Positions 26,766 to 35,264 of a stretch of DNA of 64,000 nucleotides are shown piece after piece. A model generated the notes under the pieces. It saw only the letters and a program-made list of their open reading frames with translations. It searched no databases and was not told the DNA's origin. The stretch is from DAOVVL01 sp965603095 (GTDB taxonomy: Bacteria > Pseudomonadota > Alphaproteobacteria > Rhodospirillales > Magnetovibrionaceae), in assembly GCA_965603095.1 (NCBI GenBank), contig CBFDBQ010000002.1:1-64000 (forward strand), read 5' to 3'. How positions within the stretch are numbered: position 1 is the stretch's first letter; the number at the start of each line of letters is the position of its first letter. Made by a program: the position numbers and the translations under genes.

Positions 26766-27704
26766 TTATCTTCTGGGGGTTAGCCATTTAAGCTTGCCTT
26801 CTCGGCACGCCACTCCAACGTAAAGCCCGTCACCATCACCTTGATTTACAATCTGTTTGTAATTTCTGCAGAATTTTCCGTCTGCTGTTTGAAATGTTTG
26901 TACTGGGGTGGTGGTGGTTTTAACGCCAGTCTTTTTGTCTGACCAGCTTACAGATTTATCGTTTTGATAGTTTTCAAGTGCATCCTGAAATGTATGGCGA
27001 ATATTTTTTGCTGTTTTATCAGATAAAAACCCTATGTCTGGTCGAACCGCAATAAGCTCACGCGCGTAAGGTGGCTTTCCTTTGGTGCGGCTTTCATAAC
27101 GCACATGGTGGCCTATTTCAGGGGCGTAGTGATAAACAACTGTCTGGCGATAATAGGTTTTTCCGCTGGTTATGGATTTGGACTTGCGCGTACAAGAAAC
27201 GCGGTAGGTATCAAACGTGCCGGCAAGAACACGAACGCGTTCGGTGCCATCTACGGAGCACCCCCATAACTGCCTGAATTCACCCTCTCTTCCGGTATCT
27301 TTTACTTTAAATTTGATATTGGTAAAAAATGAAGAGCTTTTTCCAACTGCAAGCGGCCATATCTCACCAACTGAGGCGTCGGTTTGTTTTATATATTCAC
27401 GGGTACCGGTTTCAAGATATAGTTGTGGCGCCATAGGGTCAGAAATGGTTATGGATTTACGCTTTTTGTTGTTTATCCACTCAATACCGCTGGGGCTTAT
27501 TTTTTCAATTTTGTTAAATGTACCGTTTGAATAATAATATTTATCTCCGGCCCGATTTGCGGGTAATCCGGCGGGCGCCATGGTGCCTGCGGCAATTGGA
27601 ACGCCAGTAAAATTAGCTGGCATATTTAAAGCCTGACATGCATTTAGTGTTACCAGTGCAAGTAGGGCGATTGTCCCGCGTAAAAATATTTTATTTTTAT
27701 TCAT
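26766..27704 (-). CDS. Lipoprotein with RT0821/Lpp0805-like C-terminal module
   Basis: Predicted lipoprotein of 312 residues: signal segment 5-20 and lipobox LNAC with Cys23. The body (50-225) is beta-rich with no recognised enzyme motif. The last 50 residues (TPVQTFQTADGKFCRNY to GVACREGKLKW) match the tail of the neighbouring anti-sigma factor, including two cysteines 21 residues apart (279 and 300), and resemble the RT0821/Lpp0805-type surface-protein module. The gene lies downstream of the sigma/anti-sigma pair in the same direction, so it may be a member of that regulon or a sensor for it. Function unknown. Confidence 0.7.
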   Translation of the reverse strand: MNKNKIFLRGTIALLALVTLNACQALNMPANFTGVPIAAGTMAPAGLPANRAGDKYYYSNGTFNKIEKISPSGIEWINNKKRKSITISDPMAPQLYLETGTREYIKQTDASVGEIWPLAVGKSSSFFTNIKFKVKDTGREGEFRQLWGCSVDGTERVRVLAGTFDTYRVSCTRKSKSITSGKTYYRQTVVYHYAPEIGHHVRYESRTKGKPPYARELIAVRPDIGFLSDKTAKNIRHTFQDALENYQNDKSVSWSDKKTGVKTTTTPVQTFQTADGKFCRNYKQIVNQGDGDGLYVGVACREGKLKWLTPRR

Positions 27705-27867
27705 TTTTTGTCCGTTTATTGCGGGCAGATATTTATTTTGGGTTTATTTTGGTTAATAGTATTTACCACGGTAGATAATGTAAATAATTCTTACTGAATA
27801 TAAGCTGAACCGCGCCCCATATATAAGGACGTGGTTCAAAACCTAAGTATATTAAGAGTTTACTAAA

Positions 27868-28569
27868 TTAAAGGGATTGATCGCCGTTTTCAAATATAAG
27901 GTAACGGGTTTTCCATTCCCCCTTATCATTGCGACAGGCAAGACCAAAGGTTGAGTTAGCTTCACCACCAACAACCACATCTTTTCTGTATTCGCGGCAA
28001 AAACGCCCAGTTTTATCTTGATATGTATTAACCGGAGTAAATGATGCACTTTGTCCGCTAGCGGGGCTTGACCATGTCATCGGCGCACCACTTAAATTTA
28101 CTTCAAGTGCTTGGTTGAGAGTCTCGCTCATGGCCGCATTATCTTGCTCAAGCGTCAGGGCCGCTAATATAATATTTTGCTCATGCTTTTTACCGGAAAA
28201 TTCATAACCGCCACCAGCACCAATCAGCAGTCCGGCCAAAGCCGCCGCCATCGGCAGGGCGCGACCCCAGTTGCCGCTGGTGCGTTTTTTGTTTGGTATG
28301 ACTATTACGTTGGCATTATCCATATGTTGGGCCTGACTGCTATCGGAGTTAATGGCACGTTTAAGATGTTCGGGTACTTCTTCGTGCATGGTGTCATTAA
28401 ATGCAACCCGGGCCAGAGATGATATTTCCCGATGACGTTCAACAAAGCGTTTAGCAGCATCGTCGGTGGCGAGCCTTTCTTCAACTTCGCGGGCGGTAAC
28501 GCTGTCTAGTTCACCATCCACATAAGCAATAAGAGTAGCTTCATCCATTGTCATATTTTCATTTTTCAT
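27868..28569 (-). CDS. Transmembrane anti-sigma factor with Cys-pair tail
   Basis: Predicted inner-membrane anti-sigma factor of 233 residues. The N-terminal part (8-70: DEATLIAYVDGELDSV, then VERHREIS) is the cytoplasmic anti-sigma domain without the zinc HxxxCxxC motif. A TM segment spans about 104-121 (LPMAAALAGLLIGAGGGY). The periplasmic tail holds TPVNTYQDKTGRFCREY and FGLACRNDKGEW, with Cys191 and Cys212, like the tail of the lipoprotein downstream. It overlaps the sigma gene by four bases. The tail may receive the envelope signal; this is inference. Confidence 0.82.
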   Translation of the reverse strand: MKNENMTMDEATLIAYVDGELDSVTAREVEERLATDDAAKRFVERHREISSLARVAFNDTMHEEVPEHLKRAINSDSSQAQHMDNANVIVIPNKKRTSGNWGRALPMAAALAGLLIGAGGGYEFSGKKHEQNIILAALTLEQDNAAMSETLNQALEVNLSGAPMTWSSPASGQSASFTPVNTYQDKTGRFCREYRKDVVVGGEANSTFGLACRNDKGEWKTRYLIFENGDQSL

Positions 28570-29120
28570 TGTTTTGTACCTTTCTCTAGGCGGGAAATAT
28601 TAAAATTCATTTCGCCAGGTCCTGCATCTTCAGGAAAACTCATCATGTGTACCAGTGCGTTTCTTCCGCGAACCAATCTGCTGGTAAGTGTTCCCATTGG
28701 TATTCCTAATGTTTCCGCTGCTTCCTTGTATGAAAGCCCTTCTACCGAAACCAACATAATTACTGAACGCTGTTCTTCCGGTAGATTAAATATTGCATGG
28801 CGTACCGCATCTAGCGTGTTGCGTGCCTCAATAGCCCGTTCACCGTCATGTGAGCTTTCGCTGTAATTTTCAACAACTTCAAGGAACCGATCATTTCGCT
28901 TTCTGCCTCTAATCATGTCAATGTGGGTGGTTTGAATAATTCTAAACACCCAACTATCAAGCCTAGTTCCAGGCTCCCATTGGTCTATGCGTGATACTGC
29001 CTTTTCCAGAGCTGATTGGACTAAGTCGTCGGCATCTCCCGGATTGCGGGTAAGCCCCAAGGCAAAACGCCTGAAACGGGGTAAAAGTGCCAATAATTCT
29101 TTTTCTATACGATCGTCCAA
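28566..29120 (-). CDS. ECF RNA polymerase sigma factor
   Basis: Sigma-70 family regulator of the extracytoplasmic-function type, 184 residues, made of region 2 (LTRNPGDADDLVQSALEKA, WVFRIIQTTHIDMIRGRKR) and region 4 (LPEEQRSVIMLVSVEGLSYKEAAETLGIPMGTLTSRLVRGR). The only usable start is a TTG at 29120; a stop codon lies directly before it in frame. The anti-sigma gene overlaps its end by four bases. It is probably autoregulated, but I could not find a convincing ECF-type promoter in front of it. Confidence 0.92.
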   Translation of the reverse strand: MDDRIEKELLALLPRFRRFALGLTRNPGDADDLVQSALEKAVSRIDQWEPGTRLDSWVFRIIQTTHIDMIRGRKRNDRFLEVVENYSESSHDGERAIEARNTLDAVRHAIFNLPEEQRSVIMLVSVEGLSYKEAAETLGIPMGTLTSRLVRGRNALVHMMSFPEDAGPGEMNFNISRLEKGTKQ

Positions 29121-29382
29121 AACTTAAAGTACCTAAATCCTGTTTAAACTTACCTAAGTATTTGTTTTATATAGCATATTACTATTAAATGGGCTAGAAA
29201 ACCATATTTGTTAATTGCCTTTTGTATTGATACAACGCCCCACTGAGGCATTATCATCCATCATTTAAGGTTTTTTTTTATTTTTTTATAAAATTATGGA
29301 TTAAACGACCTTTCTAGGGCGTTGTTTCGTTGATAGGCACCATTAAGTGCCAAGAATGTGCTGAAATTAAAGGATTTTGATT

Positions 29383-30036
29383 ATGACTATTGTTAATAAT
29401 GAATTTTTGAATACCCGTGATGCGGTGCGAAAACTTGCATTAATTACTTCTGTAAGCGCTCTAGCTTTGGCCTTTGTAATGAGCCCGGTACATATAAATT
29501 CCGACGGTATTGGCCTTGGCCCCACCAAAGCCATGGCTGACGACGACAGCAAAGACGACAAAGACGGCAAAGACAGCGGCGATGATGGCGATGATGATGA
29601 CGGCGGCGATGATGACGGCGGCGATGATGATGGCGGCGATGATGGCGGCGATGATGATGGCGATGATGATGATGGCGGCGATGATGATGGCGATGATGAT
29701 GGCGATGACGGCGAAGATGGCGATGATTCTGACTTTGATGAAAACGACGATGAAAACGATGACGCCAACGATGATGACAATGACGATGATGGCGGAAATG
29801 CAGGCACAGTAACTGGCGGCGGTGCAGTAGTAGCTCCAGTTGTACTAGGTGGTGACACTGGTGGTGGCGGTAATGGTGGCGGTAATGGCGGTAATGGCGG
29901 CGTATTGGGAACAATCAGTGACCTAATCCAAGTTGATCCCGCAGCGGTGACAGGACTAGTGGGTGATTGGACAATTCCACCAGCTCCAACAACCCCACCA
30001 GCTCCAACAACCACACCAACTACTCCATTACCATAA
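29383..30036 (+). CDS. Secreted Asp/Gly-repeat protein
   Basis: 217-residue protein with three parts. Residues 1-52 look like a signal peptide with a long positively charged front (hydrophobic 18-34, cleavage perhaps after KAMA). Residues 53-138 are almost only Asp and Gly with few Glu, Asn and Ser, extremely acidic and likely to bind calcium or other cations. Residues 139-217 are Gly-rich, then Pro/Thr-rich (PPAPTTPPAPTT). AAAGGA precedes the ATG. It diverges from the ECF sigma gene and has its own terminator. No family is recognised; it may be an exported structural, matrix or mineral-binding protein. The DNA is low-complexity, so length may vary between strains. Confidence 0.75.
   Translation: MTIVNNEFLNTRDAVRKLALITSVSALALAFVMSPVHINSDGIGLGPTKAMADDDSKDDKDGKDSGDDGDDDDGGDDDGGDDDGGDDGGDDDGDDDDGGDDDGDDDGDDGEDGDDSDFDENDDENDDANDDDNDDDGGNAGTVTGGGAVVAPVVLGGDTGGGGNGGGNGGNGGVLGTISDLIQVDPAAVTGLVGDWTIPPAPTTPPAPTTTPTTPLP
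29547..29805 (+). repeat. Low-complexity GAT/GGC codon repeat
   Basis: Coding repeat of GATGATGGCGGC-type units within the Asp/Gly protein. The irregular unit order suggests growth by slippage. Long antisense frames across it are artefacts of the repeat. Confidence 0.85.
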
Positions 30037-30080
30037 TTTAAAAGGCCAGGTTTCAGCACTTATGGCCTAAATGACCTTAT

Positions 30081-30122
30081 CCCCCGATTGTTGGCTCTAG
30101 CCGATGGTCGGGGGTTTATTTT
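30081..30122 (+). terminator. Intrinsic terminator of the Asp/Gly-protein gene
   Basis: Stem CCCCCGA (30081-30087) with TCGGGGG (30108-30114), an inner pairing TGGCT/AGCC, followed by TTTATTTTGT. Confidence 0.85.
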
Positions 30123-30218
30123 GTGTTTAGTATATTGTGCCTGCAGGTAGTATGAGGCTGAATACATAAAAATTGTTATGACATTGGTCATATATAAGAA
30201 TTAGGAGATCATTGCGGC

Positions 30219-33200
30219 GTGGGTAAGAAGATTGTCATTGGGGTGTTGGGTCTAGTTGTTATTATTTTATTCGGGGCTTTTTTGGCTCCGCATTTTATTA
30301 ATTGGAATAAGTATAAAACAGATATTGCCGCAGAGGTAAAATCAGCCACCGGACGTGATATTTTTATTGGTGGTGATTTAAATGTGCGCCTACTACCAAC
30401 CCCGGCACTTACGGTAAATAATTTTTCCATTGCCAACGTTGCAGGCGCCATTAATCCTGAAATGGTAAAACTAGATGCGTTGCAAGTGCGCGTTGCCTTG
30501 TTGCCGTTATTAAGCGGTGAATTGCAGGTAGAACGAATACTTTTAAAAAATCCTGTAATAAACATTGAAAAATTATCAGATGGTAGTGCCAGTTGGGATT
30601 TTAATGCATTACCAACAAAACAATCATCTGCAACTATCACCAAGGGTGATGAGAAAGATAATGCTTCAACCACCAGCGCAGACATACGATTAGATCATTT
30701 TGAAATTTCTAATGCGACGGTTGTTTACCTTGATTCAAGCGCGCCTAAGCCGTTAGCGCAAAAAATTGAAAACTTAGATGCCTCTCTTCGCGCTGATTCC
30801 ATTTCAGGCCCGTTTGCAGGCAAGGGAAGCGCACGCTTTCTTGGGGTGCCAATTTCGTTTGACGTATCTTCAGGCTCGGTAATTGAAGGGCGAACTGTTC
30901 CGATTAATCTTTCATTGTTTGCGCCCGGTGAAAGCAGAATAAATGTTTCCGGTGCGCTTATTGGTATGGAAGATAATCCGCATTACAAGGGTAAGGCAGA
31001 AATACACAGCTCCAATCTATCGGAATTGGTTAATGCATTAGCCCGCAATAGCGTTGCGCCCATCCAGTTGTCGGCGCCGTTTTCTCTTACAGCCATGATT
31101 GATGCCTCTGCCACCCAAGCCAAATTGGAAGAATTAGAAATTTCCATTGGCGAAAAAGACGAAAATAGGTTTGCAGGCACGCTGTTTCTTGGAATAGAAG
31201 GCGGAATTCAATTTGCCCTAGATCTTAAAGCTGGAAAAATAAATATCGACCAATTATTAAAAATGGGCGGCAAGCGGCAGGCAGAAAATAATGAATTAAA
31301 ATTAAGCAATTCTCCACCAGATGCGACGTCAGGTTCAGGTTCAGATTCAGGCAAAGCAAAGGATGCTTTTGAATTGCCAACAAATATAAGCGGAAAAGCA
31401 TCACTAAAAATTGCCCAAATGATATTAAAGGGCAGCAATCTTAGCGATATTCAATTTAAATCAAACATTGCAAACGGTGTAATAGCCATTGAGCAAATTT
31501 CAGCTGAGCTCCCGGGTGTTACCGGGGTAAATATTGATGGCAATGCCCGGGCCATGAACGGTGCCTTGGTTTTTGATGGCAAGGCCAGTGTAATTTCAAG
31601 TAAGCCTCAAGAGTTTGCCAGCTGGATGGGATTGCCTGTTAACGATGGGGTAATTAATCGTGTTCGCCAAGTTTCTTACAACAGCAACGTCTCGCTTAAT
31701 TCTGAATTGCTTTCCCTTTCAGCCATAGATATTTCCATAGATAGGTCGCGAATTACCGGAGGGGTTAGCATTGCACTGAATAAGCGCCCGTCATTTGGTG
31801 CTAATTTGAATATTGATTCCATTAATCTTGATTCATATTTGAAAAAAACTGCCAACGCACCTTCGGCAGTAGAAAAAAAATCTAAAACCCAAAGCACAAC
31901 TGCAATAGCTGATGCAGCATCTGCATGGTCTGCCCTTCGCGCCCTTAACGGTTTTGATGCAAATGCAAAACTAAAGATTGGCTCTCTTACAGGGGGCGGT
32001 AATGTTTATAAAAATCTTAGTCTTGACGGAACGCTTTATGCAGGCACGCTTGAAATTCGCGATGCTCGCCTAGGCTCGTTTGCCGGATCGTCCGGTGCGA
32101 TGAAGGGTAAAATTAACGGCTTTGGTGGTGTGCCGGAAATGACCAATGTTTCGCTTTCATTAGCAACCAATGACGTGGCCGCTTTGTCACGCAGGTTAGG
32201 GGTGAACTCGGTTTCGGCAAGCATTGGCGCTGTAAAAATTAACGCTAATATCGACGGCTCGCTGTTGAAACCAAAAACTGACGTTTCCATAAAATCCATG
32301 GGTGGTAATATTTCCGCAAATGGAGGGCTTTCACTTTTGCCGTTTAGTTTTGGATTTGACGGTAACGTCGCAGTAAAACATCCAAAACCAACACAAATTT
32401 TTTCCACACTTGGTTTGGCCTATCGTCCCAAAGGGCCGATAAAAGGAATAGATTTAGGATTTGCCGTAAAAACCGATGGCAAAGAACACCAGATAAGCAA
32501 AATATCCGGTACCTTGGACGGCACTACATTGGCAGGTAGCGTTAATGCAACAACCGGCGGCAGCAAAACCAACATATTGGCATCAATGCAAACAGGCGAT
32601 CTTTACATCGAGCACTTCATGCCCGTCGAATATGGCTCAAAATCTGCCGAACGTAAGCGCAAATTAATACCGGGTGTTGTTTTGGCATCATGGAACCAGC
32701 AGAGCCGGCCAGTTGAAACTGCTCAAGCTCCACCACGCGCCAACAAGCGCTGGTCGCGGGATGACATCGGCCTTTCATTTTTACAAACCATCAATGCCGA
32801 TGTAACGCTTACATCAAGTTCAGTTTTTTATGGAAAACATAAACTGAGCAATGCAGATATTCACGCCACGGTAAAAGACGGGGTGCTGTTGGCAGACCGC
32901 ATTAATGCCGTTGCTTATGGCGGCCCGGTTAAGGGGACGGCCGTGGTTAGCGCCAGCGGCAAACCGACCATGGACGCCAAAATTAAAATAAATGGGCTTG
33001 ATGTGGGTGCCGCTTTAATGGCCGCATCAAATCAGTCTGGGGTAAAAGGTGCCCTTGATTTTGATTTGGGTTTTATGGCCAACGGAAAATCTGCGGCAGA
33101 ACTTGTTTCCAGTTTAAGCGGGGCAGGCGGGCTTAATATTTCAAGACTTGATGTTAAGCAGGCGGGCAAGGGCAATGCCCTTTCCGGTATAATTGGTCTG

Positions 33201-33755
33201 GTTGCGGGCATGAACCAGTTTGCCATACCCATGCCCGGGTCTTCGGGTGGCCCTAATAATGGGCTGGCCGAAGTAAAAGTCGGATTTGATATAAAAAACG
33301 GTCTGGCAACATTAGGCCAAGCAACTATTTCCTCAAACATAAGCAACGGCAATGCCAAAGGCACGGTTGATATTGCCGGGTGGGGCATGGATGTTTCTGG
33401 GCTAATGAGCGTGGAAGCAAATTTGATTATAGGTATTTTATCCAAAGGAAAAATTGGTCGCCAAGAAATTCCATTTACATTGAAAGGGGCGCTTGATAAC
33501 CCTAAGGTTAATTTTGGCGTACGTCCGGCAGCTAGGGCTGTAACTAATCCAACTGACCCCAGCCAAGCTCCCGCAGTACAAAAACCCAAAAGCCCGCAAC
33601 AGCTTTTACTTGAGCAGATGTTAGGCGCGCCTAAACAGGCCGCACCCGCACCCGAGCAACAACCCCAACAGCAACCTCAACCCCAACAGCCCCGTCAGGT
33701 AAAACCGGAAGAATTAATAATTCGCGGAATTATGGATGGGCTTTTAAAGCGCTAA
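30219..33755 (+). CDS. AsmA family protein
   Basis: Large envelope protein of 1178 residues, anchored by an N-terminal TM segment (4-25) with the rest in the periplasm. AsmA-type features: PHFINWNKYKTDIAAEVKSATGRDIFIGGDLNVRLLPTPALTVNNFSI at the start and repeated beta-sheet segments, then a C-terminal AsmA region with NISNGNAKGTVDIAGWGMDV and IPFTLKGALDNPKV. A Gln/Pro-rich stretch follows near 1130-1165. Relatives form bridge-like lipid-transfer grooves between inner and outer membrane. The start is a GTG at 30219, with AGGAG 12 bases before it. Confidence 0.88.
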   Translation: MGKKIVIGVLGLVVIILFGAFLAPHFINWNKYKTDIAAEVKSATGRDIFIGGDLNVRLLPTPALTVNNFSIANVAGAINPEMVKLDALQVRVALLPLLSGELQVERILLKNPVINIEKLSDGSASWDFNALPTKQSSATITKGDEKDNASTTSADIRLDHFEISNATVVYLDSSAPKPLAQKIENLDASLRADSISGPFAGKGSARFLGVPISFDVSSGSVIEGRTVPINLSLFAPGESRINVSGALIGMEDNPHYKGKAEIHSSNLSELVNALARNSVAPIQLSAPFSLTAMIDASATQAKLEELEISIGEKDENRFAGTLFLGIEGGIQFALDLKAGKINIDQLLKMGGKRQAENNELKLSNSPPDATSGSGSDSGKAKDAFELPTNISGKASLKIAQMILKGSNLSDIQFKSNIANGVIAIEQISAELPGVTGVNIDGNARAMNGALVFDGKASVISSKPQEFASWMGLPVNDGVINRVRQVSYNSNVSLNSELLSLSAIDISIDRSRITGGVSIALNKRPSFGANLNIDSINLDSYLKKTANAPSAVEKKSKTQSTTAIADAASAWSALRALNGFDANAKLKIGSLTGGGNVYKNLSLDGTLYAGTLEIRDARLGSFAGSSGAMKGKINGFGGVPEMTNVSLSLATNDVAALSRRLGVNSVSASIGAVKINANIDGSLLKPKTDVSIKSMGGNISANGGLSLLPFSFGFDGNVAVKHPKPTQIFSTLGLAYRPKGPIKGIDLGFAVKTDGKEHQISKISGTLDGTTLAGSVNATTGGSKTNILASMQTGDLYIEHFMPVEYGSKSAERKRKLIPGVVLASWNQQSRPVETAQAPPRANKRWSRDDIGLSFLQTINADVTLTSSSVFYGKHKLSNADIHATVKDGVLLADRINAVAYGGPVKGTAVVSASGKPTMDAKIKINGLDVGAALMAASNQSGVKGALDFDLGFMANGKSAAELVSSLSGAGGLNISRLDVKQAGKGNALSGIIGLVAGMNQFAIPMPGSSGGPNNGLAEVKVGFDIKNGLATLGQATISSNISNGNAKGTVDIAGWGMDVSGLMSVEANLIIGILSKGKIGRQEIPFTLKGALDNPKVNFGVRPAARAVTNPTDPSQAPAVQKPKSPQQLLLEQMLGAPKQAAPAPEQQPQQQPQPQQPRQVKPEELIIRGIMDGLLKR

Positions 33756-33764
33756 ATAATAGGG

Positions 33765-33965
33765 CTATTTTTTTGCCAGTTCTGCCAATACAAAAAGCCT
33801 GATGGCGCTGGAAAGCCCACCCGAACGGCCATGGTCAATTTTTTGAATAAGCGCATTTAACGAAATATTTTTGACACCGGCAATTTTCTTTAATTCAGAC
33901 CAGAACGCATTTTCAACCGAAACGCTGGTGGCGTGCCCATCGATAAGAATGGAACGCTTTTTCAT
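33765..33965 (-). CDS. Ribbon-helix-helix domain protein
   Basis: Small DNA-binding-type protein of 66 residues: KRSILIDGHATSVSVENAFWSELKKIAG, then ISLNALIQKID and LSSAIRLFVL. This matches the RHH_4 type common in Alphaproteobacteria, close in pattern to arylsulfate-sulfotransferase-linked or stand-alone RHH regulators. ATG 33965 is chosen since it starts the family core; a GTG at 33998 would overlap the upstream LysE gene. Target unknown. Confidence 0.8.
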   Translation of the reverse strand: MKKRSILIDGHATSVSVENAFWSELKKIAGVKNISLNALIQKIDHGRSGGLSSAIRLFVLAELAKK

Positions 33966-33982
33966 TTCATATCCGTTAATGT

Positions 33983-34624
33983 TTAATTTGCCTGCCACAG
34001 GTTTTCATACACCATCATTAATGCAATTATTAAAAGCAACATTCCGCTACCACGAGTAACCAGTTTATATGTAATCGGGTTCATCAACCACCTTCTTACG
34101 GCCTCGGCCGCCAATGCTAGCGGTGCCTGCCAAAGGGTGTTTATGATTATAAGGCCCAATCCAAATATTACCATTTGTGCTGGTATGTTGCCCCTGTCGG
34201 CATCGACAAAGTTTGGTAGCAGGGCAAGAAACAATAAAATTACTTTAGGGTTTAGCACATTACATAAAATTGCATCACGGTATGCCTTGGCCGCACTAAC
34301 CGTTGGTTTGTTGCCGCTAATATCTAGCATTCCAGCATCGCGAAAACCCTGCACCCCAATCCATGCAATATAAATGGCACCAGCCAATGCCACGGCCTTG
34401 AACAAAACCGGGCTGGACGCAATTAAAACAGAAATACCCAAAACCGCTAATGATGTATGCACCACCAATCCAGTTTGCACACCGGCTACGGTTACAAGAC
34501 CAATGCGCGGCCCGGATGAAAGGGTGTTGCGCAATATAATTATGGTATCTGGCCCGGGTGAAAGCACCACAGCCGAAACCGTAAGCAAGTATGCGCCGAA
34601 GGTTGATATATCTATTGGAAACAT
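33983..34624 (-). CDS. LysE/RhtB family amino-acid exporter
   Basis: Inner-membrane exporter of 213 residues with six hydrophobic segments. Diagnostic N-terminal motif LSPGPDTIIILRNTLSSGPRIGL, middle YIAWIGVQGFRDA and the NPKVILLFLALLPNFV segment are present. Likely exports homoserine, threonine or another amino acid; substrate not decidable. It follows the hydrolase gene after 10 bases and precedes the RHH gene. Confidence 0.9.
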   Translation of the reverse strand: MFPIDISTFGAYLLTVSAVVLSPGPDTIIILRNTLSSGPRIGLVTVAGVQTGLVVHTSLAVLGISVLIASSPVLFKAVALAGAIYIAWIGVQGFRDAGMLDISGNKPTVSAAKAYRDAILCNVLNPKVILLFLALLPNFVDADRGNIPAQMVIFGLGLIIINTLWQAPLALAAEAVRRWLMNPITYKLVTRGSGMLLLIIALMMVYENLWQAN

Positions 34625-34634
34625 GGGCTATGTA

Positions 34635-35264
34635 TTAAAGCTTGCTGGTAAAGCTGGCAATACCATCAATTGCTTGGGCCCAGTTTTGTTGCTCGCTTCG
34701 GCCAGATTTTTTTCTCGGCTTAAAACCATGATCACCATCTTCTAACCAACAAATTTCAATGGCTGGGGATAATTCATATCCGCTAACATCATCAGCATTG
34801 CCAAGGGTATCGCGGGTTCCTTGGCATATCAGGGTAGGGGTTTTTATGGTTTTAAGGTGGCCAAGGCGTTTATCATCGGCTTCTTTTCCCGCCCCGTGAA
34901 ACGGGTAGCCAAGACAGACTAGGCCGCTGATAAGACCCTTGGCACCGGCTTCATCAGCCACCATGGACGCCATTCGCCCGCCCATTGATTTACCGCCAAT
35001 AACCAGCCCCTCCGCCCCTAGTTCGTTTATTATGCTCATCCACGTTTCAAGCAATATGGGTGCCGGGTTGGGTGGGCGTTTGGACCCACCGGTTCTGCGT
35101 TCAGCCATATAGGGAAATTCAAACCGGGCAATGCGAAAACCATGCCCCGCTAATCCATCTGCAAATGCATTCATAAATGGCGTGTCCATGGGCGCACCTG
35201 CACCGTGGGCCAGGGCGATTGTTATTTTTGAATTTTCCGATCCGGTGAAAAGAATATTGGGCAT
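34635..35264 (-). CDS. Alpha/beta-fold hydrolase (KANL3/Tex30-like)
   Basis: Soluble alpha/beta hydrolase of 209 residues. The oxyanion region ALAHGAGAPMD lies near the N-terminus, the nucleophile elbow GKSMGG in the middle, CQGTRDTLG for the acid strand, and GDHGFKPRKKSG for the histidine. This pattern is that of the KANL3/Tex30 hydrolase group found widely in bacteria with unknown substrates. The start codon shares one base with the fumarase stop (TAATG), so it is translationally coupled to fumarase. Confidence 0.83.
   Translation of the reverse strand: MPNILFTGSENSKITIALAHGAGAPMDTPFMNAFADGLAGHGFRIARFEFPYMAERRTGGSKRPPNPAPILLETWMSIINELGAEGLVIGGKSMGGRMASMVADEAGAKGLISGLVCLGYPFHGAGKEADDKRLGHLKTIKTPTLICQGTRDTLGNADDVSGYELSPAIEICWLEDGDHGFKPRKKSGRSEQQNWAQAIDGIASFTSKL

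Noticed and set aside
29580..29740. Possible CRISPR or tandem-repeat array
   Set aside because: The repeat is an irregular in-frame codon repeat with no spacer structure.
29367..30059. Long antisense frame rich in Pro and Ser across the Asp/Gly protein gene, and other frames rich in His or Met there
   Set aside because: They are produced by the GAT/GGC codon repeat. The plus-strand frame has the ribosome binding site, signal peptide and terminator.
33032..33589. 185-aa antisense frame inside the AsmA-like gene (also others near 31.2, 32.0 and 30.2 kb)
   Set aside because: The sense frame is a clear 1178-residue AsmA protein; antisense frames have no start signals and no recognisable motifs.
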